Part shown: positions 1 through 9,975 of the stretch, in pieces | Position numbering within the stretch: the stretch's first letter is position 1 | Layout: each line of letters starts with the position of its first letter | NCBI RefSeq assembly: GCF_001625195.1 | Contig: NC_054390.1 | Span: forward strand, 8,653,222-8,717,221 | Direction of reading: 5' to 3' | Origin: Drechmeria coniospora | Taxonomy: Eukaryota; Ascomycota; Sordariomycetes; Hypocreales; Ophiocordycipitaceae | Length of the DNA stretch: 64,000 nt | Translations under genes and position numbers: made by a program | The notes under the pieces: model-generated | The model's database searches: none | What the model saw: the letters and a program-made list of their open reading frames with translations, nothing else | What the model was told of the DNA's origin: nothing

Positions 1-1
1 C

Positions 2-2428
2 TCCAATACCACCTTCCAGCAATGCCAGGATGCCTTTGTTGACTTTGACGGCGTCCATTGGGAGCCCCAGTTTGACACGGATCTGTTCGCTCCGCCCGAT
101 CTCGAGCTCGACTTGCCGACGCCTCGACTTGCTCCCGCGGGGGCCGTGCCCGCGCCGCAGTCGTATCTCGATCCCACCACCGGCCAGCAGATGCTCTACT
201 ATCCGGCTCGCGTGCCCGCGACGCTGAACTTGCCGCCGAAGCTGTCGAGCAGGCCCAAGGCGGAGCAGCGGAACCAGAGGCGATCCCGCGTCCTCAGCGC
301 CATGATGAATGCCGACGACCCGCCCGACTCCCCGGAGCAGGTCTGGCTTCCCGATCCCCTCGCCGGCCATCGAGAATCCTTCGCCCTGCTGGTGCAGGAG
401 CCCTTCCAGGACCCCGACTGTCCACCGGAACCGGTCGAGGACGAGCTGCCGTCGAGCCCAGCACCGGCCGTGACCATGGACCAGCTGCGGCGCCCCCCAC
501 GGCTGACCGCCCTCGATGCGGAGAGGCGCAGGTCCAGGGGCACCCAGCTGCGCATACCGCCTCAGCTCCGCGCGAGCGCCTTCTTCGATTTCCCTTCGCA
601 GTCGGCCGATGTCGAGATCAAGGACGGTTCTGCCATGGCCACCCTCGATAGCATCCTCGACGCCTCCACCAGCGCACCCGTCAGCGCCTTCACCGACAAC
701 CCGTTCGGGGGCGGCGGAAATGCGACGGGACGTGAGAGGCGGAAGAAGCGCGGCAAGGTCAAGAAATCCACGACGGCGACGACGATTAGCGTGCCGTCCC
801 CCGAGCCGACACCCAAGAAGAAAGCGTCGCTCATGTGGCTCCGGAAGCGCAGGAGCAGCCTCAACAGCGAGGACAAGCGACGAGCTCACAGCCTCGCGAG
901 CGCTACGGCCCCGGGGACGGATCAGGAAGCAGGCGACGCGTGGGCCAGAACGGCCTCGGGCCGGCCCAGCGAGGAGAATGGCCCGAACCATGGCGACGAC
1001 GAGGAGGAACAGGAGGAGGAGGAAGACGAGTACGAGTCCGAGGAAGAGTTGGACGCCGTCTATGTCGGACCGCCGAACACGCTTCTGGACGAGCTTCAGC
1101 TTCGTAAGAAGGAACAGATGCAGCGCATCAAGAACACGGCAAGCGGCAACCCCAACGGCATGCACGCGACGCTGCTGGAGATGGACACCATCGCGGAGCG
1201 GCAGCGTAACCATCGGCGGAACAAACGCGTCAACCTCGCCTGGGAGGCACCCGAACCCCACCTCGACCCCAACGACACCGACGACGAGGATGTCCCGCTG
1301 GCCATCCTGGCCGCCATGCATCAGGGTGCCAAGAACCTGGCGGATCTGGAGCGGCCCATGGGACTGCTTCAACGACGAGACATGGAAGACAACGAGCCGC
1401 TGAGCCGGCGCCGAGCGCGGCTGCAAGGCGTCGAGCTGCCGACCCCCGTCCTGCCGCAGCGCCAAAGCGTCATGTCGTTCCCCGCCCCGAGACCGGAAGA
1501 CATGCAGCCACCTCCGGCGGGGCCGGAGGAGCAGGAAGTGGAAGGCGAGACGCTGGCCGAGAGGCGCCGACGACTCGCCGAGGCCAACGATAGTGAACTG
1601 CTACCCAAGGCCCGGCCCGACAGCACGAGTTTCTCGGCCGAGCTTCTCGGCCAATTCGGCGAGCTGGAGCCGGCAAAGGAGCCGGCCGCTTCGGCGAGCA
1701 AAGAGGACCCGAAGCCGGGACCGAACGCGGAGGAGGAAACGCTCGGCCAACGGCGTCGGCGGCTGCAGGCCGAGAAGGAGGCGCGCGATCGCGAGATGAG
1801 CTACGGCAACCTTGTCGGCGACGGAGCCAAGCGGGCCAGCCGACAGCTCAACATGGCCAGCGTGCTGTCGGCGTACGCGAAGACGGAGGTCGAAAACCGG
1901 CCGCAGGAGCAGAGAATCCGCGCGGCGGAGGAGCAGCGGGCGGCCACGGAACGAGAGTCCAAGATGGCTGCCATGAGGAGCCAGATGCCCCAGACGCTGG
2001 CTGTGCCCGGCGGGGAACGTTCGGGGGGGTTCCGGGGCGGTTGTTACAACGACGGCATCGGTGGCGGTTGCGGACTCGGACTCGCTTCGACACTCTCCGT
2101 GAACGCACAAGACCCGGCCTCGGCTGTCTACGGCAATGGAAACATGTCCCGGTCAAGCGTCCCGCTCAACCCCGGCCTCCAAGGCGGATTTGCTGCGTCG
2201 CCATCGACGTACGGCGCCCTGGGTGGCACTTACGGAGGAGGCATGAACGGCATGGGAGCGCACAGCAGCATGGGCTTCTACGGCCGCAATGCCGCCGCCG
2301 GCGTGAGCATGTATGGCGGAGACATGATGTCGACGGGCATGCAGATTCCCATGCAGTTTGCGCACCCCGTGAGCTCTGGCGGCTCTGTCGAGCGCGTCGA
2401 GCAATGGCGACAAGGCGTGCACCCCTGA
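2..2428 (+). CDS. Uncharacterised basic/acidic low-complexity protein, 5'-truncated by window edge
   Basis: The frame is open from base 2 to a TGA at 2426-2428 (808 residues visible), with no start codon needed at the edge, so the true start lies outside the window. The visible N-terminal part is ordered-looking and acidic (residues FVDFDGVHWEPQFDTDLF), followed by a long, mostly disordered region: a Lys/Arg block near genomic 735-860, a Glu/Asp-rich stretch near 1005-1055, and a Met/Gly/Ser/Tyr-rich tail from about 2000. Arg-rich words of the type ETLxxRRRRLxxE occur at about 1547-1584 and 1735-1776, with a weaker copy (LSRRRARL) near 1399. I do not recognise a named domain. Codon third positions are strongly G/C throughout, which supports real coding. 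It ends convergently with the permease on the other strand. Function unknown; a scaffold or nucleic-acid-associated role would be a guess. Confidence 0.8.
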   Translation, partial: SNTTFQQCQDAFVDFDGVHWEPQFDTDLFAPPDLELDLPTPRLAPAGAVPAPQSYLDPTTGQQMLYYPARVPATLNLPPKLSSRPKAEQRNQRRSRVLSAMMNADDPPDSPEQVWLPDPLAGHRESFALLVQEPFQDPDCPPEPVEDELPSSPAPAVTMDQLRRPPRLTALDAERRRSRGTQLRIPPQLRASAFFDFPSQSADVEIKDGSAMATLDSILDASTSAPVSAFTDNPFGGGGNATGRERRKKRGKVKKSTTATTISVPSPEPTPKKKASLMWLRKRRSSLNSEDKRRAHSLASATAPGTDQEAGDAWARTASGRPSEENGPNHGDDEEEQEEEEDEYESEEELDAVYVGPPNTLLDELQLRKKEQMQRIKNTASGNPNGMHATLLEMDTIAERQRNHRRNKRVNLAWEAPEPHLDPNDTDDEDVPLAILAAMHQGAKNLADLERPMGLLQRRDMEDNEPLSRRRARLQGVELPTPVLPQRQSVMSFPAPRPEDMQPPPAGPEEQEVEGETLAERRRRLAEANDSELLPKARPDSTSFSAELLGQFGELEPAKEPAASASKEDPKPGPNAEEETLGQRRRRLQAEKEARDREMSYGNLVGDGAKRASRQLNMASVLSAYAKTEVENRPQEQRIRAAEEQRAATERESKMAAMRSQMPQTLAVPGGERSGGFRGGCYNDGIGGGCGLGLASTLSVNAQDPASAVYGNGNMSRSSVPLNPGLQGGFAASPSTYGALGGTYGGGMNGMGAHSSMGFYGRNAAAGVSMYGGDMMSTGMQIPMQFAHPVSSGGSVERVEQWRQGVHP

Positions 2429-2893
2429 GCTTGGCAGCGTCATTCCTACGTCATTCGTCTTTGTCTTGTCAATTGAGAAGCAGCGGCATACGGGAGACGG
2501 AGGTTGGATATTTGTTTCGGGAAAACCCCCTTACCACGCATGGCGCGGCGCTTTGCTGAAGGGTTTTGGTCGTGCGGCTTTTGCTTCGCCCATACATCTA
2601 ATATCTAAAATGTCCCCCCCCCATCTGCAAAGAGAGACATGCCAAGAGAGAATAGCATTGGCTTCGGAGCGAAACTGCTTCATGCCGCACTGGGTATCGT
2701 CTTCTACTTGACCATGCAAAATAAAAGGGCTCCTGTTGCTTTGCCCATCCTCGCGGCCGTGACATACATATATGCGGCAGGATGCACTGTAGTCTCGAAT
2801 GGCGGCAAAAATAGATGCCATACGCTTGCCTCCGTCGGCGATTGCTCAAGATAATGTCGGGACTCTATTCCAATGTAGGTGTGAATGGGAACG
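2429..2893. other. Convergent 3' intergenic region
   Basis: This 465 bp gap separates two genes that end towards each other. It holds the 3' flanks of both, including AT-rich words such as AAAATAAAAGG near 2720 and a short C run near 2616. No coding sequence or RNA gene is seen. Confidence 0.6.
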
Positions 2894-4810
2894 CTACGTC
2901 CGATTGAGGGCCGAGTACTTTTCATCGGCCTGGTCCAGCGCGTCGCGAAGGGCAATGTCAGAGAGGGCAACGAATTTGGTGCCCTTGACGAATTTCCAAA
3001 TCAAATAGGCACCGAGAACGAGGGGTATGTCCCTGCGACTGGTTAGCGACCGAGGCCGATCCGATGACGTCGCGTGGCAGTGGCCAGGCTTACAGGTAGG
3101 CCGAAACGAAATCGCCAGCGTTCCAGTGGCCGTTGACAAAGTTTTTGAAGCCGCTGGTGAGAAGGATGAGGACGCACATGACAAGTGCAAAGTAGGAGCT
3201 GTAGACTGCGGCGGGACAACTGTCAGCGATAGGGGATTCTCGGTGCGAGAGCGAGAGGGTGCCGTCCACGTACTGGTCCACGAATTGTGCCAGGGCAGTC
3301 GGGCGAGAGGAATGTTTTGCTTCTTGAAGGCCAGCCTCATGCGAATGTGATTCAGCAGTATGGAGATCCAGGAGACGAGGACGCCGGCGGCGGTGAGGTG
3401 GACGAGCCAGAAGAAGGCGGCCAGGGCACTGCTCGACAGGCTCATGAAGCTCAGAAGCATGAAGACGGCAAAGAGCCCGACGCAGACGTAGGGAACGCCC
3501 CAAGACGTCGTCCTCAGGAAGACCTGGGGTGCCTGGCGCTTCAGGGCGAGGCCGTAGAGGACGCGGGTGCCGGCGAGGAGGGCCTGGTTGGAGGAGGACC
3601 AGGCGGAGGTGATGACGACGGCGTTGACGACGGAGGGGATGGCAGGTATGCCGGCGGCGGAGGCGGCGATGACAAAGGGGCTCTGGGCGGCGTTGCCGCT
3701 GTCGCCGTCGAGGCGGGCGTCGTCGCTGGAGACGAGCATGCCGACGATGAGGATGGCGACCAGGTAGAAGAGGACGATGCGGATGAAGACGTTCTTGCAG
3801 GCGGCCGGGATGGCCTTGCGCGGGTTCCTCGTCTCGGCACCGGCCATGGCGATGCTCTCGATGCCGGCGAAGGAGAAGACGGCGCCGGTCATGACGCTCC
3901 AGTAGCCAAGAAACTTGCCCCAGCTCCCGGCGGCCAGGTACTCGACAAAGGGGCCCGGGCGGCTCCAGTAGCGAAAGTAGAGGGCCGGGGTGCCGGGGAT
4001 GCCGCCGAGGTCGATGACGAGGCCGAGGATGACGAGGAAGACGACGAGGAGGATCTTGAGAAGGGCAAAGTAGAACTCGACCTCGCCGAAGACGCGGACG
4101 AGGGCGAAGCCGAGGAGGGCGGTGAGGAGGATGAAGATGACGATGAAGACGGTGGGGTTGATGTCGGTCCAGAACTGGAAGAGGACGCAGATGGCGGTGA
4201 TCTCCGAGGGGATCGAGAGGAGGTTGCCGTAGACGAGGTTCCAGCCGATGGCGAAGCCCCAGGCCGGGTCGACGAAGAACTCGGCGTGACGGACGAAGGC
4301 GCCGGTGACGGGGAGCAGGGCGGCCACCTCGCCGAGGGCGAACTGGACGGCGCAGACGACGAGGCCGATGGTGGCGTAGCCGAGCAGGGCACCGAGGGGG
4401 CCGCCGCGCTGGACGGCGCTGCCGAGGCCGAGGAAGAGGCCGGTGCCGATGGCGCCGGCGATGCCGAGCATGGAAAGGTGGCGCTGCTTGAGGCCGCGCT
4501 TGAGGTTCTGCGACTCGGCGGCGGTGACGAGGTCGGCGGAGTCGAGGGAGGGGCCGGAGCCAGTTTCGACGTCATCATCCCGCGCGTGGTGAGGATGGTG
4601 GTGGTGCAAATGGCCGTGAGGGCTTCCCTGAGCACTGCTGCGAAGGGCATGGTGAAGGGTTTGACCATCGTTTCGGTCATGGTCTTGGCCATGGTGTTGC
4701 TGGTTCCCGAGACCGCGTAACGAGTTGCCACTGCCGACGGGCACCGGGCCACCACCGCCGCCGCCGCCGGTGTTGACAGAGGCTGCGGTGTCGTCGTTGC
4801 TCGAGGCCAT
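2894..4810 (-). CDS. YAT-family amino acid permease, three exons
   Basis: Plasma-membrane amino acid/H+ symporter of the fungal YAT (APC superfamily) type. Exons are 4810-3274, 3205-3094 and 3032-2894; the introns (68 and 61 bp) begin GTACGT and GTAAGC and end CAG. Splicing gives 595 residues, normal for the family. Residues 1 to about 100 are a disordered cytosolic tail rich in Gly, His and Gln, longer than usual. The first membrane helix carries GAIGTGLFLG at about 119-128, the substrate-binding glycine motif of this family, and about 12 hydrophobic segments follow. Further conserved words are FALGEVAALLPVTGAF and FSFAGIESIAMAGAETRNP. Joining exons 1 and 2 restores the helix IYSSYFALVMCVLILLTSGF, which confirms the first intron. 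Substrate cannot be read from sequence; general or polyamine/carnitine-type (AGP2-like) members are possible. It is convergent with the upstream gene. Confidence 0.92.
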   Translation of the reverse strand: MASSNDDTAASVNTGGGGGGGPVPVGSGNSLRGLGNQQHHGQDHDRNDGQTLHHALRSSAQGSPHGHLHHHHPHHARDDDVETGSGPSLDSADLVTAAESQNLKRGLKQRHLSMLGIAGAIGTGLFLGLGSAVQRGGPLGALLGYATIGLVVCAVQFALGEVAALLPVTGAFVRHAEFFVDPAWGFAIGWNLVYGNLLSIPSEITAICVLFQFWTDINPTVFIVIFILLTALLGFALVRVFGEVEFYFALLKILLVVFLVILGLVIDLGGIPGTPALYFRYWSRPGPFVEYLAAGSWGKFLGYWSVMTGAVFSFAGIESIAMAGAETRNPRKAIPAACKNVFIRIVLFYLVAILIVGMLVSSDDARLDGDSGNAAQSPFVIAASAAGIPAIPSVVNAVVITSAWSSSNQALLAGTRVLYGLALKRQAPQVFLRTTSWGVPYVCVGLFAVFMLLSFMSLSSSALAAFFWLVHLTAAGVLVSWISILLNHIRMRLAFKKQNIPLARLPWHNSWTSTWTAPSRSRTENPLSLTVVPPQSTAPTLHLSCASSSFSPAASKTLSTATGTLAISFRPTCKPGHCHATSSDRPRSLTSRRDIPLVLGAYLIWKFVKGTKFVALSDIALRDALDQADEKYSALNRT

Positions 4811-4924
4811 GCTGCCGTTGCCGTGGTTGTGAGGGGAGGATGGCTGGATGAAGTATTTTTTCTTGATGCCCGGCTCGGTCGCGCCTGCCCGAATGACTCT
4901 TTCGCCGTTGCCTTCCTTTACATG

Positions 4925-6770
4925 CTACATGTAGCAGTACATGGGCATTTTGGATGACGTGCCGTACCAGGTACCTTTTAACTTGTACGAAAACTGTATC
5001 GTAACTGTACTGTTATCGTACTTGTACAGGTAGGAGAGTGAGTGAGTGTACTGTAGTTGGTTGTGCAGTATCTGCCAGTGAGCCGGTGCGAGGCATTCAC
5101 TAGAATGGTGGCAGGTAAATGGATGACGAAACAACGTGGATTTGCACCAGAGGAAGAAAATCAGAGGCGCAACAGAGCGATCAGGCCGTTCATTTCCCAC
5201 GTCTTGGCGACATAGGGCCAAGGACCGGCGAGAAAAAAAAATCGGCTCGCGAGATGATGGCAATGCCCACATGGTATGGTGTGCTCACGGAGCCCCGTCG
5301 GCGGTGAGGCCAAGCAGAGTGCCGTCCCGCACGACGATCCACCAGCCCCGGAGGGGGCCTGAAGGCAAGTACAAGTACAGTACTTACGGAGTACGGAGTA
5401 ACGGAGCACTATATTACTTGTACTGTACTTACATGTGCCAGTACTGTGCGGAGTACGTGATGTGCAAGCGTGCTCAACTACAGCTAAGTAAGTATGACAT
5501 ACTTACATAAATGTGCCAAGCGTACCTTGTATGAGCACTCCGTACGGAGCACTCTGTATAGCTACAAGTACTTGTAGGTATACTCCGTGCACCTAAGTAT
5601 ATCTACTTCCTAGGTAAAGTACCCGTACAACTAAAATCCAAGTACTCCGTACACCTACGGAGTATGGAGTACTCTAGTTGTAAGTACATGTACTCCGTAC
5701 AACTACGATCCATTCCAGGAGTACTTGTACTGTAGGTACGTATACTTACTCCAGTGCAATTCAAGACCATGCATCCCTACCAATTGGTGGAATCTGGCAG
5801 ATGCCACTGTCCTTACGACTGCGGAGTACGCATCCGTACATGCACAGGTGCACTTATGCACTCGCAAAGTTTGTTGCCCATCCGAGCGTTGCTGATGCGT
5901 ATAATGATGCCGAGACGCCAACGGGGGAGTTGATGGATCAGCTTGAGTTCAGTGACAATGAGCGAAATCATTGGTTGAGCGCAGTGCCGAGCATGAACTG
6001 GCGTTGCCGGACACCCGCTGTAAGGATTATTCACTGTATTTACCCTTTCAGCATAGTCAGGTACCGGCTCGGAGAGCGAGCCGGCACTACGAACCGCTCC
6101 CGTCCCGCCTCCCTCACAAGACACTGTCTCCGCCGCTGTAAACCCAGATATGTTTTGTGCTTGGCCGTACTGTTGTTGGGCACCTATTCGTACTGTACAT
6201 TCTATTCGTACAGGGACCTGCTGTACTGTAGCAAGCGCTGTACATGTACGGGGGAGGCTGTACCGCAATTAAGTACATGTACTTGCACCAACCGGGTTAG
6301 GTGTGTGCATTCTCCGCCCATACCTTGGTGTACAGTAGTTGTACTTGTACAACGCACATGTCAGCAAGCAAGTACTCCGTACAGTATACTTACAATTCTT
6401 CAGCAGGTACTCCGTACTCCGTATCCAGTACTTATTTTACAAGAATGTATGTATTTACCCTACTTGTAATACTCCCTCCCTACGTAGTACGGGGTTGCTA
6501 ATTGCTTACGGAGTACTTACATGTGCGTACATATACAGTACAGTAAGTATTCCGTAGTAATTACTTAGCACCATCAGTCGTTTCCTGCGAAGAACATACT
6601 ATCAATACGGAGTACAGTATATGAGTACTCTCTACTGTGCAGAGTACACTTACGGAGTACTTACGTACCAAGTACATGTACATGACAACTACGGAGTACG
6701 GTCATTACACCACCAACCATGTATAAGTACTTACATGTATAGTGTACACCAGGTGCTCTGTTCTTACTGT
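4925..6770. repeat. Gene-free region dense in TACGGAGTAC / GTACTCCGTA words
   Basis: From about 4925 to 6770 the DNA is filled with variants of TACGGAGTAC and its complement GTACTCCGTA, mixed with GTACTTGTAC and TACATGTAC words. By eye there are roughly 18 copies of CGGAGTA or TACTCCG between 5380 and 6700, sometimes as everted pairs (CTCCGTACGGAG near 5540) and sometimes head-to-tail (ACGGAGTACGGAG near 5391). No convincing ORF is present. It is not a regular tandem array: spacing is irregular and copies are degenerate. It separates the permease from the Zn2Cys6 factor and probably also holds both promoters. The same words recur in other gene-poor gaps of the window. Confidence 0.75.
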
Positions 6771-6898
6771 TGCCCACCTTGCTAGCCCGGCTGGCCGGCT
6801 CGGAGACTAGATTCAGCCGTCGCCGACGACCAACAATCAACCTCGCTCGCACAGCTCCATCCCAACCCAAACCAAACCTCGACCCTCTCCGTCCCACC

Positions 6899-9696
6899 AT
6901 GTCATCAGTCCACCCCAGCGCCCCGGCCCCGGCCCCGGCCCCGGCCCCCGTCCCAGTGCTTCATGCGCACGCGAGCACGGCAAAGCGCCGAAGTTGCGTG
7001 ACCTGTCGCGCCCGCAAGGTGCGATGTGACAAGTCGTCGCCTTGCTCCAACTGCCGTCGGGCCAACATTGCCTGCGTCGTGCCCTCGACCGACAGGCCGC
7101 CGCGATGGGCTCGTCGGCTGGATCGCATCACCGGCCGCTCACACGACGCCACTCAGCAGCCGGATGCTCCGGCCGTCGGTCAAGTCATGGAGCGGCTGCG
7201 GACTCTCGAAGGGCTCGTCCAGGAGCTCGGTGCCCAGCTCCAGCAAGCTCGTGCCCACTCTTCTGCCCCTTCTCCTGCTCCCGCCCACTCGGACCGGCCC
7301 CCCCGCGCTTCTGGCTCGCCTCCGCAGGCCACGGGCTCGGCTGCCGCGGGCCCGCAGTTGCAGAGCCAGCTCGGCAGGCTCGTCGTCGCCGATTCCGGTC
7401 AGAGCCGTTACGTCTCCAGCAGCTTCTGGTCCCGCGTTCATGACGAGGTGAGCAAGAAAGTTGCTTCCGTAGATCAGATCCTGCTCCCGTGCTCTGCACC
7501 CGTAGACCCCGGCTCATGCTCTCTAACTCTTCGCCGCCGCAGCTCGACGGCCTCAAGATGGACACGGAAGGTATCGCTGGCGGCGATTACGACAGCTCCG
7601 ACGACGACGACGACGACGACGACGACGTGCCAGTCGAGACGCCCTCCACTTCTACCCGCGAGCGGGACCGCACGCCTTCCGATCGCCACGCTTTCGTCTT
7701 TGGTCACAACCTGACCTCCCCGCCTCCGGATTCGAGCCAGTTCCACCCGCTGCCCTCGCAGATCCCCTTCCTGCTCCAAGTATTCTCCGAAAACGTCAAC
7801 AGTTGCGCCCGTGTAGTCCATGTGCCCACCGTCCACCGCATGATCCGAGACCTCCGCAGCGGTGACCTGACCAGCCTCACTCCGGCCGAGGACTCTCTCT
7901 TGTTTGCCATGTACTATGCCGCCGTAGCATCCATGGAGGAAGATGATGTGCGTCTGTCCCGAACGTATCCACCCTCCTATGCCCTCCTGGCCCATCCTGC
8001 ACCCCCCTGCTTCACACGCTCTCTGTTGCTATCCTATCCAACACGCCTAATGCTTGCTTAGGTCGCGACCAACTTTGGCAACTCCAAGTCCGACCTCCTT
8101 CGCAAGTACCGCCTCGGTCTGGAGCATGCGCTGGCAAGAGCAGACTTTCTCAACGCGCCCGACCTGACCCTCGTCCAGGCCTTTGCCATCTTCCTGATAC
8201 TGAACCGACGCCATGACAGCCCGCGTTTTGTCTGGATGATGACGGGGCTCGTCATCAGGATGGCCCAGGCCCTGGGCTTGCACCGTGACGGCCGCCACTT
8301 CCCCCACCTCACCCCCTTCCAAGTCGAGATGCGACGAAGAGTCTGGTGGGCCGTGTGTATGCTCGACGCGAGGGCCTCGGAAGACCAGGGAACCGATCTT
8401 ACCCTTCCCTTTGCCAGCTTCGACACTCGTATGCCCCTCAACATCAACGACGACGACATCGGTCCCGACACCGAGGAAATGCCCGAGGAGCGAGTAGGCA
8501 TGACCGACATGACGCCCACGCTGCTGTGGTGCAAGCTAGACGACCTCGCGAGGCAGATCATGACGGTGAACCCAAAGGACGGCCCGCCGAGCCTGGATGA
8601 TCAGAGCCGTCTGCTCAACGAATATTACGAGAGACTCGACCGAACCTACCTCCAGTATTCCGACGCATCGGGAAACAGTGCCTACTGGATGATTGTCACA
8701 GTTGTGCGGCTCGTCGTGGCCAAGATGACACTGATCATCTACCTCCCGAAGCTGCTCTCCGAGCCTAGCGACAGTTTCTCGGACGAGATACGAACGAAGC
8801 TGTTCGTCGCCGCGATAGAAGTGGCCGAGTACAACGACGCCCTCAATTCCGAGCGGGCCTGCCGCCAGTGGCGCTGGATCTTCCAGACGTACACGCACTG
8901 GCACGCCATCGTCTACCTCCTGCTCGTCATCTCTCGGCGCTCCTGGTCGCCCACCGTCGAGAGGGCATGGGCCGCCCTGCATAGCGCCTGGCTGATCCCC
9001 GACAGGTCCAACGCGGACAAGAACCTGCGTGTCTGGCTGCCGCTTCGGACCCTCATGTTGAGAGCTCGTCGACACCGCCACGCCGAGATCCAGCGGCTTC
9101 GGTCCGATGCACAGGCCGTGGCACGCCTGGAAGCAGAAGATCGACATATACCCCAACCGGCGAGTACCGATCCGCTGGCGGGCGCTGGCGCTGACTCGTT
9201 CCGCGAGCGGTGGCGCAAACTCGTGACGATGCCATCACCGTTGGCTGAAAGCGAAACGGCGATTACACACGAGGCCAGAACCATCGGGGACGATGATATC
9301 CTTCCGCACCGTCCGGACGTGTTGGTACCCCAAGCAAGTTCTCTGTTGGCCCATGAACGGCCTGGATTGTCAGCTCGGAATGGATCATTGGCGCCAGATG
9401 CCGAGACTAGAAGCCATCCGCAACTCGATCCTGGCATGACAGCCGATGCGCCGACCCAGGCTGTGTGGGAGCAACCTACCGCGACGACAAATATGTATAC
9501 GTCTGCCTACGGCGCAGACCCGCCGTCGGTTGGAATGGGCTTTGGGGCTTGGCTCTGGGCGGATATGAATCCGTCCTTGGATATTTTTGCGCCTATGGAA
9601 TCGAAAACGGTGGACACAGACATGGATATTGACGGGGACATTGACTGGAACAGCTGGGTTGAATCGGCTCGGGGTATTGAATGGTCGGCCGAGTGA
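6899..9696 (+). CDS. Zn(II)2Cys6 transcription factor with fungal-specific domain, three exons
   Basis: Nuclear DNA-binding regulator. Exons are 6899-7447, 7543-7947 and 8062-9696 (862 residues); introns are GTGAGC...CAG and GTGCGT...TAG, both phase 0. The start is chosen at the ATG in CCACCATGT just before the Ala-Pro repeat; an in-frame ATG at 6770 exists but its extra 43 residues look like leader sequence. The binuclear zinc cluster has Cys at 33, 36, 43, 49, 52 and 59. A short coiled coil (MERLRTLEGLVQELGAQLQQ) follows, then a run of nine Asp encoded by GAC repeats at the start of exon 2. The Fungal_trans middle region is clear (RRHDSPRFVWMMTGLVIRMA, then ALGLHRDG and RRRVWWAVCMLDARASE). 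The acidic C-terminus could be an activation region. Target genes are not evident; no biosynthetic cluster surrounds it. Confidence 0.93.
6921..6955 (+). repeat. GGCCCC repeat encoding alternating Ala-Pro
   Basis: Five near-perfect GGCCCC units encode Ala-Pro dipeptides (residues 8-17) at the N-terminus of the Zn2Cys6 factor. Such runs are prone to length change. Confidence 0.7.
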
Positions 9697-9975
9697 GACC
9701 GTGTAAGCGGGAGGCGGGCCGGCCGGAACGACCCACATGTCTCGGAAGCGGCGCCGAGTCGACACCATTTGGAAGGCGAGTACGGAGTACGATCCGCGGG
9801 AAACCCCTGCCGCCATTATAAGTTTTGGACAATTCGTATATTGGCCATTTTTGCAAATGATTCCTATATAGATCATGTCTATCTACTGGTGAAGTGAAAG
9901 CGTGGTGAAGAAGAGTGCCAACACAATGAACAATAGTTCAGCCGGAGATGACCGTCCCCTGTTTCCCACGACGAT

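Noticed and set aside
3287..4720. 477-codon plus-strand frame opposite the permease
   Set aside because: It is antisense to a clear permease; low-complexity Gly/Asp/Glu/Val composition comes from the GC-rich third positions of the real gene.
4925..6770. Idea that the GTAC-rich region is a CRISPR array or satellite
   Set aside because: Word spacing is irregular, there are no constant-length spacers and the organism is a fungus.
6770..6898. Alternative upstream start for the first Zn2Cys6 factor
   Set aside because: The 43 extra residues look like translated leader; the ATG at 6899 has a better context and leads directly into the Ala-Pro segment.
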